Counted from the first letter of the stretch, positions 11,085 to 28,984 are shown. The stretch: DNA of 64,000 nt from Metaphire vulgaris (GCA_018105865.1 CM030865.1:3010216-3074215), one strand, 5' to 3'. The notes: a model not told the origin generated them from the sequence alone. Program-made: numbers and translations.

Positions 11085-11378
11085 CATCATCAGGAAATAA
11101 CACAGGAATGGATGATGTAGACTATGGCAGAGCAGCTGGTGAAACTAAAATTAAAGCTATTGGCTCTGATGAAACTAAAATTAAAACTATTGGCTCTGAT
11201 GAAACTAAAATTAAAACTATTGGCTCTGATGAAACTAAAATTAAAGCTATTGGCTCTGATGAAACTAAAATTAAAACTATTGGCTCTGATGAAACTAACA
11301 TTAAAACTATTGACTCAGATGAAACTAAAATTAAAGCTATTGGCTTTGAAGAAACTAATATTAAAACTATTGACTCTG
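11085..11378 (+). CDS. Phase 1-1 exon with 10-residue repeats (GSDETKIKTI)
   Basis: AG at 11083-11084 with a T-rich tract and a strong donor (GTAAGA at 11379) bound 294 bases. After a short leader (NNTGMDDVDYGRAAG) it encodes eight near-perfect 10-residue units of type GSDETKIKAI. Units vary at replacement sites (T/A, K/N, G/D) while the frame stays open, which fits coding. It shares phase with 10558-10617. Function unknown. No downstream exon was recognised. Confidence 0.6.
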
Positions 11379-11418
11379 GTAAGAATCAATTGAGACTTGA
11401 TTCTGTTGATTGAAGGAC

Positions 11419-11498
11419 TTAACCCCTTAACTGGGTATTTAACTGTAACTCAATGTAAAATGGATGGATATATCCGTAGTCCCCAGTTAAGGGGTTAA
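11419..11498. mobile_element. Palindromic TTAA-flanked MITE, copy 1
   Basis: TTAACCCCTTAACTGGG at the left and CCCCAGTTAAGGGGTTAA at the right, about 80 bp in all, with a core that mentions TATATCC. Copies at 22743 and 42046 are highly similar. The TTAA flanks suggest piggyBac-type mobilisation. Confidence 0.7.
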
Positions 11499-11671
11499 GC
11501 TCAAAACTAGGCTGATGTATGAAATTATAGCGGCAGTATCGAAAGACCAATGAATTTGAAAGAAATTAGATCCCGAGTTGCTCATATGGAATTACTCTAC
11601 ACGTGGAGAAGCACAAACTGCATCTCTGTTCATATGAACTGCTATGCATATACAGAACAGAATCTTTGATA

Positions 11672-11844
11672 CAGTAGAACCTCGTTATATCGAAGTTCAA
11701 GGGCCATGATAAATGCTTCGATATATCCGAGGTTCATTATATCCAATTCCTGTATCATTAACACTGTTTTGGCGGGACCAGCGCTCAAATTCGATATAAA
11801 CGTTATTTTGATATAAGCGAGTTCGATATAACGAGGTTCTACTG
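11672..11844. mobile_element. pogo/Tigger-like MITE, copy 1
   Basis: The ends CAGTAGAACCTCGTTATATC and GATATAACGAGGTTCTACTG are perfect or near-perfect inverted repeats flanked by TA on both sides. This terminus is typical of pogo-group Tc1/mariner elements. It is non-coding and 173 bp long. A second copy lies at 55886. Confidence 0.8.
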
Positions 11845-12239
11845 TATGTTTATGTTGCTCAGGCACCTTTCACAAAACTTGTTATATCTGTTTATCTAAT
11901 GTGATTTTTAAAGTTGTGTAAAATATAATAATAATCATATGCTTATGATTATTATTATATTTTGGCATTTATTCTGCAGAACAAATTGATATTTTTAGAC
12001 ATTTATTCAATAATTAATTTTCTGATGTAAACAGTAGAGATGGATGTAAAAATTTATTTTAGATATGACCTGGTAAATCTGTTCATGTTATTGGGCTTTG
12101 ACGATTGTCTTTATTTTTCAAATAATAAGTTGACATTTATTTTATTGGAGCCGATAGGAAATTAATGTTACATTCAGAATGGGAGACAAATTTTAAGCAT
12201 GTTTTGGAATTCCAGTTATATGAAGTTGTGTGCTGGAAT

Positions 12240-12500
12240 AAGCCGTACGGCATTTGTAGGGGAGTGAGGGGAATTTCTTGGCCACTGCATGCTATCAATA
12301 CAGTGACTTATTAGTGCCTTTTTTGCCATCAGTCATATTTGTAGTCCTCTATGTGCCTTGAAAATTGCTATGCTTTGTACAGCTGCACTGCCTGATGCAG
12401 ATTGTCACTCATTTTTGAGTTATGATGACTAGTTGTCACGAGGGGGAGGGGAGTAAAAAAACTGCCAAAATCGTGTGACGTCATTTATGGACAGCCCCAT
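12240..12500. mobile_element. Fragment of the GTCCATAAATTACGTCA element family
   Basis: The segment ends GTGTGACGTCATTTATGGACAGCCCC, the right end of the family seen intact at 36031. The left end is not clear. It contains a G-rich stretch like the other members. Confidence 0.45.
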
Positions 12501-12651
12501 AACATAATGAAACAATTAAAATTCTTTTACACTTCTTTATTGACTCTCAAAGAGCACACTGTGAGTAAGACTTAAAAAGCTAACTTTACCTGCTACTGCA
12601 GCCATTGTATGTTGAGATTTAAGATTGAACTTGAACTGCTTGCTTTTGATA

Positions 12652-13240
12652 TTAAATAATCATCATCATCATCTCGGCTCTCTGCAGCCATATGCTGCAA
12701 CAGCTAGATAGGAAATGTGTCCCATGTTTTCTTTCTTTGGATTGTCTATCAGCTTCTGCGATGTTGATTAGTCTGAGTTCGAGGTCTTCTTTGATGTTGT
12801 CAATCCACCATTTATTCAGTCTTCTTTTTCTTCTCTTTCCCTGTATCTTTGTATGTAGAGCTCTGTATGGCCATCGGTTGTTTTCCATTCTGCACACATG
12901 ACCAACTCTTGATAATCTTTTCCTTCTAACTAATCTTGTCTACAATACTGTCTTTTAGCCCAATCTGTTGTTTGGTATATTCATTTATTATCTTATGCAA
13001 TCTGCTCACTCCCAGTATTTGTTTCAAACAGAACATTTCTGCCACCATTATCCTGTTTTTCATCTGCCTTTTTAATTGTCCATGTCTCAAAGCCACATAG
13101 TATTTGAGTTACTAATGTTGTGTTGTATATTTTCAGTTTGGTTTCAATTGTTTTTTCTCCAGTTTTTAAAAACTTCCTTTTTTTTGATAAAATTTGATGA
13201 ACATTCAGTTTTTCTTCAGCAATTATAAATATTTCCATAT
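12652..13240 (-). pseudogene. Non-LTR retrotransposon reverse-transcriptase 3' fragment
   Basis: The - strand reads CGFETWTIKKADEK from near 13110, then ENNRWPYRALHT and KRRKRRLNKWWIDNIKEDLE. These are the classic late-RT and C-terminal tail motifs of animal non-LTR elements (GSETW... and WxDDIxEDL). Frames change between 13000 and 12900, so it is decayed. A CAT/GAT run at 12655 is the likely 3' tail. Confidence 0.8.
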
Positions 13241-13344
13241 TTTCTAGTACAATTTTTGAGATTTAAAGATTGCAATTATGAACAATGTTGGTGATAGGAT
13301 ATTATGTAATTCCTGTGCAATTTTAAGATTTATCCATTCTATTA

Positions 13345-13525
13345 TTTAGTGTTTATTCTAGGCCTTCTTAAATTTCCCCTCCCAAAGTTTGAAAATGATT
13401 TTCAATTTTTTTAGATGTTGGCTGGGAATGAAATATTTTTCCAAATGTTGGAAACTCAAACCTTGTCCCCAAACATTTATAAATCCCCCCAATGTCAAGG
13501 GGGTTGAATAAACACTGGTTTGATA
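13345..13525. mobile_element. MITE fragment, CAGTGTTTATTCTAGGCC family
   Basis: AGTGTTTATTCTAGGCCTTC at the left and GGTTGAATAAACACTGG at the right are inverted. Related copies lie in P450 introns at 38526, 38704 and 43508. Confidence 0.6.
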
Positions 13526-15277
13526 ATCAATTTTTTCCCTGTGTTTGTTGCTTTTTAATATTTAAATATTATTATTAAATATTAGTAAACATTATTATAT
13601 AATATTGAGGATTATATGATGTCGGAACTGTAACACTGTTGAGTGGAAGAATTCTAGTTTATAATCTGCTTACATTTTGTTGCTGGTCTCTTATATGATT
13701 TAGTGAACTTTTCAGGATTTAATGTATTAATTTCATCATTGTAAGTTGCTTTTGAGGCAGTGTTTAAGTAGAGAATGGAATTGATTGCAAGATTTTGAAT
13801 CATATAAGACTTTCAGGACATTCCTTTGTATAATTTTATCAAAATGTGTGGTTTTAAGGCTTCAATATTGATGTCAGAAGTGCTCAAAAGCATTCACTGC
13901 CCTGTACAGTGTACATGCTATCTGATATGTGACTGAACTGATAGCTTAATATATTAGGCTAATTTATAATGCATTGGTAATAGAAAAATAAAAAAGCCTT
14001 TGCATACAGTTTTAATACTTTAATGGTTTCAATAAGTCAAACTGTAGAAGTAAACAATCGGTTTACAAATTGATTTGATATGATGAGATTCCTGTAATCA
14101 GTGTCCCTAATGGCTTATGGTGCCATGCGTTTAATAAAAACCCTGTATTCCAATTATATTCAATTCAACAGTCGTCACAATCTATCAGTATAACTAAATA
14201 TATGCACAAAATATTTGCAAGGTATATACCCCATGTAGGTTTCACATTGACAATCCATAGCCAAAAATATGTGATTTAAATCTCTATGTTTGTGAAGCAC
14301 AAGAGTTACAGAAACACTCGTTTCAAACCGAATCAACTCTTTTTGTTCTGTTAGCACCGATCTCCACAACTCTTTCCAAAACTTCGCAACTCTGCACACC
14401 TCCACAACTACTGTATTCATTAATCTCTTCAAGTCTTTGCAGTTCTCCATAACTGCTACCAAATCCTTGCATTGAAAAACAAATTTAACCACTCCAAAAA
14501 TTTTCACAACATATAGTACTACCTGATTAAGAGTTCAACAACTGACGTGATTCTTTCTTGCTGCCAACAAAATAAGCAGAAATCCTGAATTTCAGTTTTA
14601 TAATGACAGTCTGTAGCTGTATGTAGTCTGCACCTGTACAACTGCAGTTTCAGACATGCAAAATTCACATTTTCTTCGCATCACCACAAGAATCTCACAT
14701 ATTTTTTCAAGACTTCTTAGTTGGCATACCACATCACCCCATCCCTAATCTCTTCACTGCCGAGTGCCAACATATCTCTAATTTGTAACCTGCCTTCCTA
14801 GTTAACATCTCATAATCTGCTACTTAATTTGATTACTGTATTTTACAAGAGAAAGTAGCTTGTTGATTCATAAAGCAAATCGAGCAACAAAACAAAAACA
14901 TTCTAACAAAAGCTGATAATGGTCTTATGAACATTTCTAAAGCGTAACAAGACATGCACATAGTTGTACAAGTACTGTAGATTCAATGCACAACTAAACA
15001 TAACATTGATAAAAACTTGGCAGAATGATAAACAGAAACAACAATGAATTAAAAATTGACAAAGATCTCTGAACTAAAAAATTCCACGCAAAATTGCTGC
15101 ATTAATAATATAACTGCAATAAAATTTTAAAAGTTGTCCTATAGCTTCTGCAGAATGACTTTAGCCATAAGAACAAACAACAAAATTCATACTGAATATA
15201 TTTGTATAAATTGTGTATCAGGTTTATGCCCCAAATTCCCCAGTTCGAACACAAAACTTTGCATGTTTAGTATACTA
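13526..15277. other. Region between the convergent receptor and MEF2 genes
   Basis: No host gene seen. It is AT-rich, with a 165-bp block at 14881-15050 that recurs at 15918-16105. Confidence 0.4.
14881..15050. repeat. Segmental duplicate, copy 1
   Basis: The block containing AAAGCTGATAATGGTCTTAT and GCACATAGTTGTACAAGTA recurs about 1 kb to the right (15918-16105) in the same orientation with scattered differences. It may be a local duplication or two copies of one unnamed repeat. Confidence 0.65.
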
Positions 15278-15416
15278 GGAGTCCATCCATATAGTATGTA
15301 CACACCGAGGTGTGGGGAGGTTGGATTTAGAAAATTTTGCATATGTACGGTGTGCAAACGGGGAGAGGGGGTTGAAAATATGCCTTTTTGCATACGTACT
15401 AAGTGGATGAGCCCTT
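15278..15416. mobile_element. MITE, GGGTCCATCCATATAG family
   Basis: AGTCCATCCATATAGTATGT at the left and a mirrored GTACTAAGTGGATGAGCCC at the right. The body includes GTTGAAAATATGCC, shared with the other members. Confidence 0.7.
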
Positions 15417-15439
15417 CCTAACACAATAATATAAAATCA

Positions 15440-15732
15440 GGCAGGGACGATTCTAGCCAAATAAAACTGGGGGGCTATGCCCCAGGCTGTGACCACTGAG
15501 CAGGAGGTGTCCCCAGAGGTGCCCCTAATTCACGAAAGTCTGATGAGCAAAAGTCATAAACTCCTCAGAATGGGCGACAACAAAAAGGTCACCAGGTCAT
15601 GTGTTCCTCAGCTGGTGTACTTTAATTGACCTGCAAAAAAAGACAACTGGCATCTTAACTGGGGGTTGGGGGCCAAAGCTACAATCTGGCAGAGCTACAG
15701 CACCTCTGCTCCAACGTGGAACCGCCCCTGAA
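15440..15732. mobile_element. hAT-like element remnants
   Basis: Starts near GCAGGGACGATTCTAGCC and ends ACGTGGAACCGCCCCTG, the right end of the GGAACCGCCACTG family. The internal GGGGGTTGGGGG and GCCCC tracts are typical of the MITEs in this window. Ends do not pair cleanly. Confidence 0.45.
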
Positions 15733-15917
15733 AACAGCACTGTCAATATATAGAATGAAACAAAATTCACCACCAATACAATCATCCCAAAAATCAATTA
15801 CTTGTTCCAACAACAAGTTTCAAGTATCTCGAAACAAAAAAATCACAAAAATCACAAGAGCTCTTCCCATCTATGATTCAATTCAACATACTGTAGTGAC
15901 TGTGCACGTAGCATAGA

Positions 15918-16105
15918 TACAACAAAAACATTGTAACAAAAGCTGATAATGGTCTTATGAACGTTTTTATAGCGTAACAGGACATACACATAGTTGTACA
16001 AGTAGATTCGATGCACAGCTAAACATAATATTGATAAAAACCTGGCAGAATGATAAACTGTCATAAACAACAACACTGAGTGTCTAAACAAAGATACTGA
16101 TAAAT
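15918..16105. repeat. Segmental duplicate, copy 2
   Basis: Second copy of the 14881-15050 block. It ends at the target duplication of the element at 16115. Confidence 0.65.
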
Positions 16106-16114
16106 ACTTGACAC

Positions 16115-16297
16115 CAGGGTGCGATTTGTGACCTGGAGCAGTGGGGGAGAATATGTCGAGCTTGGGGGATGTAGTTGTTGGGGAAGTGTAACAGTGGGGG
16201 ATGTAGTGGTGGGGGATGTAGCAGTAGAGGGGATGCAGTTGGGCAGTGGGGGGGGGGGGGGAGAAATCCCCCCTTCTCCCCTACAAATCACACCCTG
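16115..16297. mobile_element. hAT-type MITE with perfect 8-bp target duplication
   Basis: The ends CAGGGTGCGATTTGTGA and ACAAATCACACCCTG are inverted. The 8-bp CTTGACAC flanks both sides (16107-16114 and 16298-16305). The body carries a GGGGGGGGGGGGGG run. An 8-bp duplication with a CAG start is diagnostic of hAT-type insertion. Confidence 0.85.
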
Positions 16298-16615
16298 CTT
16301 GACACAGTGAATAAATGGGAAGTATTCAAGTAATATGCTGTACAACAGCATGCGTGCGTGACTAATTGTTATAAAAGCGGTGGAAACTTTGGCAAAACTA
16401 CCGTACTAATATTTTTATCACCGGTGTTAGTCAGATGGCTAAAAACCAAAATGTTTTACCCCAAGTGTACAGTTATCTACAATACATCACAATTATAAGC
16501 GTAAACTAATATAATAGTGTGCCGCTAGGCTCGAGCCTTCTCCACGCTTGAGAGGCTAGGCCAGGGAAGGGGAAAAGTATAGTGGCTGGGCCCACACTTT
16601 TTCATCAAAGTTTAG

Positions 16616-16753
16616 GGTCCATCCATACATATAGTATGTACGTACTCAGTGAGGGGGCGGAGGGTTGGAGTTAGGAGATTTTGAGCATGTACGATGTGCA
16701 AACGGGGGTTGAAAATATACCTTTCTTGTGTACGTACTATATGGATGAGCCCT
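16616..16753. mobile_element. MITE, GGGTCCATCCATATAG family
   Basis: GGGTCCATCCATACATATAG at the left and ACTATATGGATGAGCCC at the right. It ends 12 bases beyond the MEF2 stop codon, so it is likely within the MEF2 3' UTR. Confidence 0.75.
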
Positions 16754-16764
16754 TATGCCCTTGA

Positions 16765-23011
<6,247 letters not shown>

Positions 23012-23249
23012 TTCTCTGTCGGTCGCAAAAGTGGAAAACTCGACTGGTAAACAGAAATTACTCCGAAACATTACCATCAACCTTCTCAACGTGATAAAAA
23101 AAAGAGAAAAGATAATAAGTCCAACCAGAGATTTATCGGTAAACACTAAATTTCTCTGAAGCAATAAAATTTCACATGCAAAAAACATATTTAGACTAAA
23201 TCCACTAAACAAATCTTTAAAAAGTGCAACAACTGTTGTCTGCATCATC

Positions 23250-23468
23250 CAGGGATTTATCTACACTCCCCAGCGGGGGTTACACCCCCGGTTTTTGACA
23301 TACACTCCCCTGCCCCCACACCCTATGCCACGGGTGGTGTTGGCTATCACATAACAGACATATGCTAAAAGTAGTATGAAGTTGCTGCGAAGGACAGTGG
23401 TGTTATGATGCAGTTGTACTGGGTATTATATGTTCAGTTTGCAGATGATACAAAACCACTTAAAATCA

Positions 23469-23515
<47 letters not shown>

Positions 23516-23607
23516 GAAAAACTAGCTGTATAAGACTCAACACTGGACATTGACACCCCCTGCAATTTTGGGACACCCCTGAACACAAATTCCTGGATAA
23601 ACGCCTG
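23250..23607. mobile_element. hAT-type MITE with perfect 8-bp target duplication
   Basis: CAGGGATTTATCTACACTCC and CCTGGATAAACGCCTG ends. GCATCATC flanks both sides (23242-23249 and 23608-23615). The body contains GGGGGTTACACCCCC and an ATT microsatellite at 23471-23513. Confidence 0.85.
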
Positions 23608-23734
23608 GCATCATCATCATTGTGTACTCGCATACTCATCAACCCCAGATACTTTCCCTGTAAGTACTCAACAATGCGGCAAACAACCTGTACTGTTCTA
23701 CAGTTTATGATGGTCAGTAAATTTATTCACAACA

Positions 23735-23959
23735 CTATGTTTTATTGACATGCCAAGGACACCCGATCATCTGTCTGACCTCCAAACTGTGTCTGTATCT
23801 ATCTCTCTCTCTGTCCTCTGTCCTGGTTTTTTGCCAATCACTGTTCTGGCCTGTGCATACATCACTAGCCATTGTAAAATTATGCAGATAAGCACCTGTG
23901 CCAGCGCTGTGCTCTCTGCCACTTCTACTACCGCCATCGAAGTGAATTACAACAGTCAA
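23735..23959 (-). pseudogene. Possible RNase-H-like peptide fragment
   Basis: The - strand from 23959 reads VVIHFDGGSRSGREHSAGTG, then AYLHN. FDGGSR...GAGA(Y/V)L is the pattern of the first two strands of RNase H folds. The reading turns to low complexity after about 40 residues. It may be a retroelement scrap or chance. Confidence 0.28.
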
Positions 23960-23999
23960 AGCTATTCAATGTCATACTTAACAGAAGTTCATATTAAGT

Positions 24000-24079
24000 C
24001 CGATGAGACAGACAGACACACAGACAGACAGACAGACAGAGACAGACAATGACAGAGAGAGGGGAGAGAGAGAAACGTG

Positions 24080-24113
<34 letters not shown>

Positions 24114-24200
24114 GACAGAGACAGAGAGAGAGGGAAACATGAAGAGAGAAGAAAGAGAGACAGGCAGACAGGCAGAGACAGAGAGAGATAGGTAAACAGA
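24000..24200. repeat. CAGA/GAGA microsatellite
   Basis: About 190 bases of imperfect CAGA and GAGA units. Confidence 0.85.
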
Positions 24201-24372
24201 GGCCATCAAAACATACAGCAACACCCTACTGATTCACAGAACATGAACCCCCAATTAACACAGACCACTTTATTTGGACCAATGGAGTCCATGCTAACTG
24301 AGAAAACAAAGTCTTGCAATGTTAAACAAACCATTACATCCATTCTCCTGTGTGAGATCTAATCAGTATCTA

Positions 24373-24450
24373 CAGGGTGGCGCAAAAAAATCGGACTATA
24401 TTAAATGCAAACCTAAATGTGACTATTCCGGGCTTTTTTGCGCCACCCTG
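24373..24450. mobile_element. Palindromic mariner-like MITE, copy 3
   Basis: CAGGGTGGCGCAAAAAAATC and GCTTTTTTGCGCCACCCTG, TA outside both ends. Confidence 0.82.
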
Positions 24451-24611
24451 TACTCATACTACCGGTTGCACAACTACAGTTGTACAAGTACAGCGCTGCT
24501 AGTGCAACAGCACCTCCAACTCGTCAGTGGCATACAGAGACTGGTTATGCCCCAGAACCCCAAGTTGTCCAAGGTAGAGGAGCACAGTACAGAATAGCGG
24601 AGGCACATCGA

Positions 24612-24712
24612 CATTTTCAGCTGGTTTTTCAGAAGGTTTTCAGGGGTTTTCAGCCAGTTTTTCAGGGGGTTTTCAGGAGGTTTTCAGCCAGTTTTTCAGG
24701 GGTTTTTCGAGT
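24612..24712. repeat. Short tandem repeat, GTTTTCAGCCAGTTTTTCAG type
   Basis: Alternating TTTTCAG and GGGG units of about 16-17 bases, six or so copies. The segment before it (24470-24600) keeps a + frame open with peptides such as YAPEPQVVQGRGAQYR. No splice or start supports calling it an exon. Confidence 0.7.
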
Positions 24713-25024
24713 GAAAAGTCTTGACAAGCAAAGGAACGTCGTCAAGTAAAATTCCAGTGTGCTTACAATTTGTTTCTATCGAACCTACCCATACTTGACC
24801 TTTCATCTGGATGCCCCTCCCCTCTTCACGCTACTGCAACTACTCCACTGCTACTTTTATACTCCAGCTAAAATATCCCTAAAGAGAAGAGCATCTCAAA
24901 CACATGCTTAGTCACAGAATTTAACTGGGCTACACTGTTATAATTGCACATGCACACACACACATACACAAACACATGTATGTATGTATGTATGTATTGG
25001 TATAAGAACTATTAAGTATAAGAT

Positions 25025-25170
25025 AACATATTAATAATAATTATGCACTTCTATAGCACCATTTCTAATACCTAAGGGTATCAATCGATGGTACTTCAAA
25101 CCCATCCGCAAAAGACCAGGTCATTCCAGAGATCAGTCAGAGGGAAAGAGCGAGACAGACAAAGCACGTC
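25025..25170. mobile_element. SINE-like repeat, CTATAGCACCATTTC family, copy 1
   Basis: ATGCACTTCTATAGCACCAT, then AAGGGTATCAATCGATGGTA and AGACCAGGTCATTCCAGA. The same order recurs at 25470-25600 and 29770-29880, and inverted at 39405-39490. Each is bounded on the ATGCAC side by AAT/ATT triplets, as expected for a 3' triplet tail. Confidence 0.7.
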
Positions 25171-25432
25171 GACAAGCTCCTGCTTGTAAATGAAAACCCC
25201 CTAACAGTTTTTCTTTGTAAATGTACATGGCTGGAGGTGCTTCACTGCTTTCATCAATCTGTCTATGACATCGGACTTGCATCGATCAATACTAATGGAT
25301 GCTGACTGCATCTGCAATGAAGAAAATCTCGTGATTTTCTGCAACGAGTTTGCTCACGTCTGAATTTATAAATTCGACCAAGCATGCTGAATGCTAACAT
25401 GCCATGCCAGTCTGCAAATCAGCAATTCTGTA

Positions 25433-25436
<4 letters not shown>

Positions 25437-25467
<31 letters not shown>

Positions 25468-25600
25468 CATAATGCACTTCTATAGCACCATATATAATAC
25501 CTAAGGGTATCAATCGATGGTACTTCAAATCCATCCGCAAAAGACCAGGTCATTCCAGAGGTCAGTCAGGGAAAGACTGAAAAAGCTAATTGAAAGAGAT
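25437..25600. mobile_element. SINE-like repeat with AAT tail, copy 2
   Basis: AAT run at 25437-25466 followed by the same body as copy 1 in the same orientation. Confidence 0.72.
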
Positions 25601-25650
25601 GTGTTTTAAGTCTGGATCTGAAAATACTCAATGAATTGGAAGATCTGACA

Positions 25651-25651
25651 G

Positions 25652-25729
<78 letters not shown>
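25651..25729. repeat. GA dinucleotide microsatellite
   Basis: About 39 uninterrupted GA units. Confidence 0.97.
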
Positions 25730-25730
<1 letters not shown>

Positions 25731-26154
25731 CAAATTTTTGGTCCAGAAATAGAAAAAGCTCTCTTACCAATTTCAGTGTTGGTTCTAGACAGAATGTGCT
25801 AGCAAACATTAATTTAAAGTTAAAAGTTAAAGTTTAAAGTTAAATCTGTATTTCTGTAAATCTGCAAGTCTGCAACTCTGTCTGTCTAGTCTAACATAAC
25901 ATGGCAGTCTGTAAAATCTCTGTGTTCAAGTCACTGCCAGATCCAATTAGTTCTAGGTAATTGGTGATTACAGGCAATTAGAAGTTAGAACAGCACAGTC
26001 AATGACTCCAGACAGTCGATATCCTGTACTACTGCATCATCTACACCGTGAGAAGTAACAGCTACAATAGACCATCGGTGTCATATGTTGGATAATAACA
26101 GCCAATTAATCGATTAAATAAACTTCTTTAGTGCCGCAATCATAGTGTCAAGGA

Positions 26155-26355
26155 CAGGGGTATTCAAATGGCGGCCCACGAGTCGGATCCAGCCCTCCAA
26201 AGATCTGAAATGGCCCGCGAAGATACTGAAACGATAAATAACTTTTTCAAATACCTAGGAAAAACATTTCTTATGTCTTATTTTCAACTTAACCAGGACT
26301 TCAGGCTCCAGTCATAAAAATGTGGCCCTTCATACAATTTAATTGAATATCCCTG
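26155..26355. mobile_element. hAT (Charlie-like) MITE
   Basis: CAGGGGTATTCAAATGGCGG and ATTGAATATCCCTG inverted ends, with GGCCCGCGAAG inside. This end type is known from hAT elements. No matching 8-bp duplication is left. Confidence 0.6.
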
Positions 26356-27192
26356 GCCTAGGGCATCAACCAATGGTGCACAAAATCCAATCCAAATTAG
26401 AGACAGGTCAAGCCGGAAAGGTTAGTCAGATGGGGGAAGGGGGTAGAAATCCAAGGGGATAGGCCAAGCCATGGCCAAACAGGTATGTCCTAAGACCAGA
26501 TCTAAAAGCTGACAATGTGCTGTGCTGTACTCAAATTTCAAAATGATGTGCACATCAGTTAACTGTCACAACTAAAGCTGGTGAAGGCTTTGGAACATTT
26601 TTCATGTTCCCATGCCTGTGACTTTCAGCTGAAATTAACTAGAATTTAGGCAAAAATACTCAAAATCATAGTTGGCTAAATTATAAAACTCATATAGAAA
26701 AAGTGACAACAGTTCCCAATAGATCCTGTGAGAATAAAAGAAAACCAGAATGTTCATGAGGTGAAAACATTTACCAGTACATTAAGAAATAACAATTATA
26801 GATATCCTGCAATTATGTGCATAGGCGCAGACATTCTAAAATGAGAAACGTTTAAATTAATATTTACTAGCACATTCTGCTCATTTTTAGCATCATACAA
26901 GCTGTTATCACAGCTATGTGATTTACATATTACATTCAATACCTGTAATCGCCAACTAAGACCACACAATCTGAACATTTCAATAAATACTACAATAGCT
27001 GGGTTTAACAGTACAGATTATACTATACAAAAATATAAATTTAAATAAGTAAATCAAATCTAAATTCAATTTTCAGTTTGCTAAAACCTTTGCAGGATGT
27101 TGCAATCATGGAATAAACTAGCAAGTGCACACGATCATTATAAACACATCTTAAACTGGGTAAAATTTATATAGCGCTGCTTAAACTTGGCG
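26356..27192. other. Unannotated stretch
   Basis: AT-rich, no gene seen. At 27160-27192 it contains the inverted end of a GCGCTATATAAATTT-type SINE, the target of the large foldback element. Confidence 0.4.
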
Positions 27193-27340
27193 CAGTGCGC
27201 CACGTCTATAAAGCTAGCAGCGGATTCGATATTCAGATATTCACACATTCGATCCATAGATATGACCAATAGCCTAAATATAACTCCGTCATACAATTAA
27301 ATATTTCTAATATATTTTAATATCTGCCTATATCTACATC

Positions 27341-28690
27341 GAGTGCTAGCCCTCTGGGGTGTACCCCTCCAATTTTGTGTCTATATCTCTTCCAGGTCAA
27401 AAGTGCTAGGCCATTTAGACATTCGCCAATGCTATTTAATAGCCTAAAAATTCATGTCTTGTAAAATTATTTTGTACGCAACTTTTTAAATTTCTGCCTA
27501 TACCTACACCGAGTGCTAGCCCTCTGGGCTCTACCCCTCCAATATTGAGTCAATATCTCTTGTACATCAAAAGTGCTGGGTCATTTAGACATTCACCAAT
27601 GCTATTTAATAGCCTAAAATATTCGTACAGGGTAAATTAATTTTTATGCAACTTTTTAAAATTCGGCCTATACCTACACCGAGTGCTAGCCCTCTGGGCT
27701 CTACCCCTTCAATATTGAGTCAATATCTCTTGTACATCAAAAGTGCTGGGTCATTTAGACATTCACCAATGCTAATTAATAGCCTAAAAATTCATACTTG
27801 GTAAATTAGTTTTTATGCAACTTTTTAAAATTCTGCCTACATCTACACCGAGTGCTAGCCCTCTGGGCTCTACCCCTCCAATATTGTGTCTATATCACTT
27901 GCAGGTCGAAAGTGCTAGGCCATTTAGACATTCGCCAATGCTATTTAATAGCCTAAAATTTCATATTTGGTAAATTAATTTTTTATGCAACTTTTTATAA
28001 TTCTGCCTATACCTACACCGAGTGCTAGCCCTCTGGGCTCTACCCCTGAAATATTGTGTCAATATGTCTTGCAGGTCGAAAGTGCTAGGCCATTTAGACA
28101 TTCACCAATGCTATTTAATAGCCTAAAATATTCATACAGGGTAAATTAATTTTTATGCAACTTTTTAAAATTCTGCCTACATCTACACCGAGTGCTAGCC
28201 CTCTGGGCTCTACCCCTCCAATATTGTGTCTATATCACTTGCAGGTCAAAAGTGCTAGGCCATTTAGACATTCGCCAATGCTATTTAATAGCCTAAAAAT
28301 TCATACTTGGTAAATTAGTTGTTTATGCAACTTTTTAAAATTCTGCCTCTACCTACACCGAGTGCTAGCCCTCTGGGCTCTACCCCTCCAATATTGAGTC
28401 AATATCTCTTGTACATCAAAAGTGCTGGGTCATTTAGACATTCACCAATGCTATTTAATAGCCTAAAATATTCGTACAGGGTAAATTAATTTTTATGCAA
28501 CTTTTTAAAATTCTGTCTATATCTACATCGAGTGCTAGCCCTCTAGGCTCTACCCCTCCAATATTGAGTCAATATCTCTTGCAGGTCAAAAGTGTTTGGT
28601 CATTTAGACCTTCACCAATGCTATTTAATAGCCTAAGAAATTCATGCCTTGCAAAATAATTTTTTATGTAATTTTTTAAATTTCTAGGTA
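27341..28690. repeat. 170-bp tandem array, 8 copies (left arm)
   Basis: GAGTGCTAGCCCTCTGGGCT recurs at 27341, 27511, 27681, 27850, 28020, 28190, 28360 and 28530, spaced 169-170 bases. Each unit also has CCAATGCTATTTAATAGCCT and TTATGCAACTTTTTA. Units differ by a few percent. A decayed ninth unit ends near 28720. Confidence 0.93.
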
Positions 28691-28984
28691 TTTCTACTGC
28701 TAGTGTTAGCCCACTGCCAAACTAACCCACTCTCCTGAGTCTCCTCCCACTGAAGTGGCTATTGACATACCCACCATTGAATTCAGTCTTCCCCCCTCTG
28801 TGACAGGAATGTTGCATTCACTGGCAGCTGAGGGAGAAAAGCAAAAAATGAAACTTTGTGTTTTGGTGGTAAATGGGGATAGGGTAATGTTAACATTTGA
28901 AACAATTTATCAGCGTTGCTTATTAGACCAGTTATATATCATCATGACCAGGCAATAAAATTGACAAATCATTACTTAGAGATA

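Noticed and set aside
11124..11393. Second + frame (LKLKLLAL repeats) over the 10-residue repeat exon
   Set aside because: It is the +1 shadow of the same 30-bp repeat. The other frame matches acceptor, donor phase and acidic composition of neighbouring exons.
15187..15421. Overlapping open frames on both strands near 15.2-15.4 kb, and similar frames at 9071 and 19035
   Set aside because: They run through the palindromic GGGTCCATCCATATAG MITE and repeat with it at unrelated sites.
24438..24749. + strand frame reading HTETGYAPEPQVVQGRG
   Set aside because: The peptide looks complex for about 40 residues, but it starts in a MITE, ends in a minisatellite and has no usable donor.
27341..28690. 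CRISPR-like array
   Set aside because: Units are contiguous 170-bp repeats without spacers, in a eukaryotic genome and inside a transposon arm.
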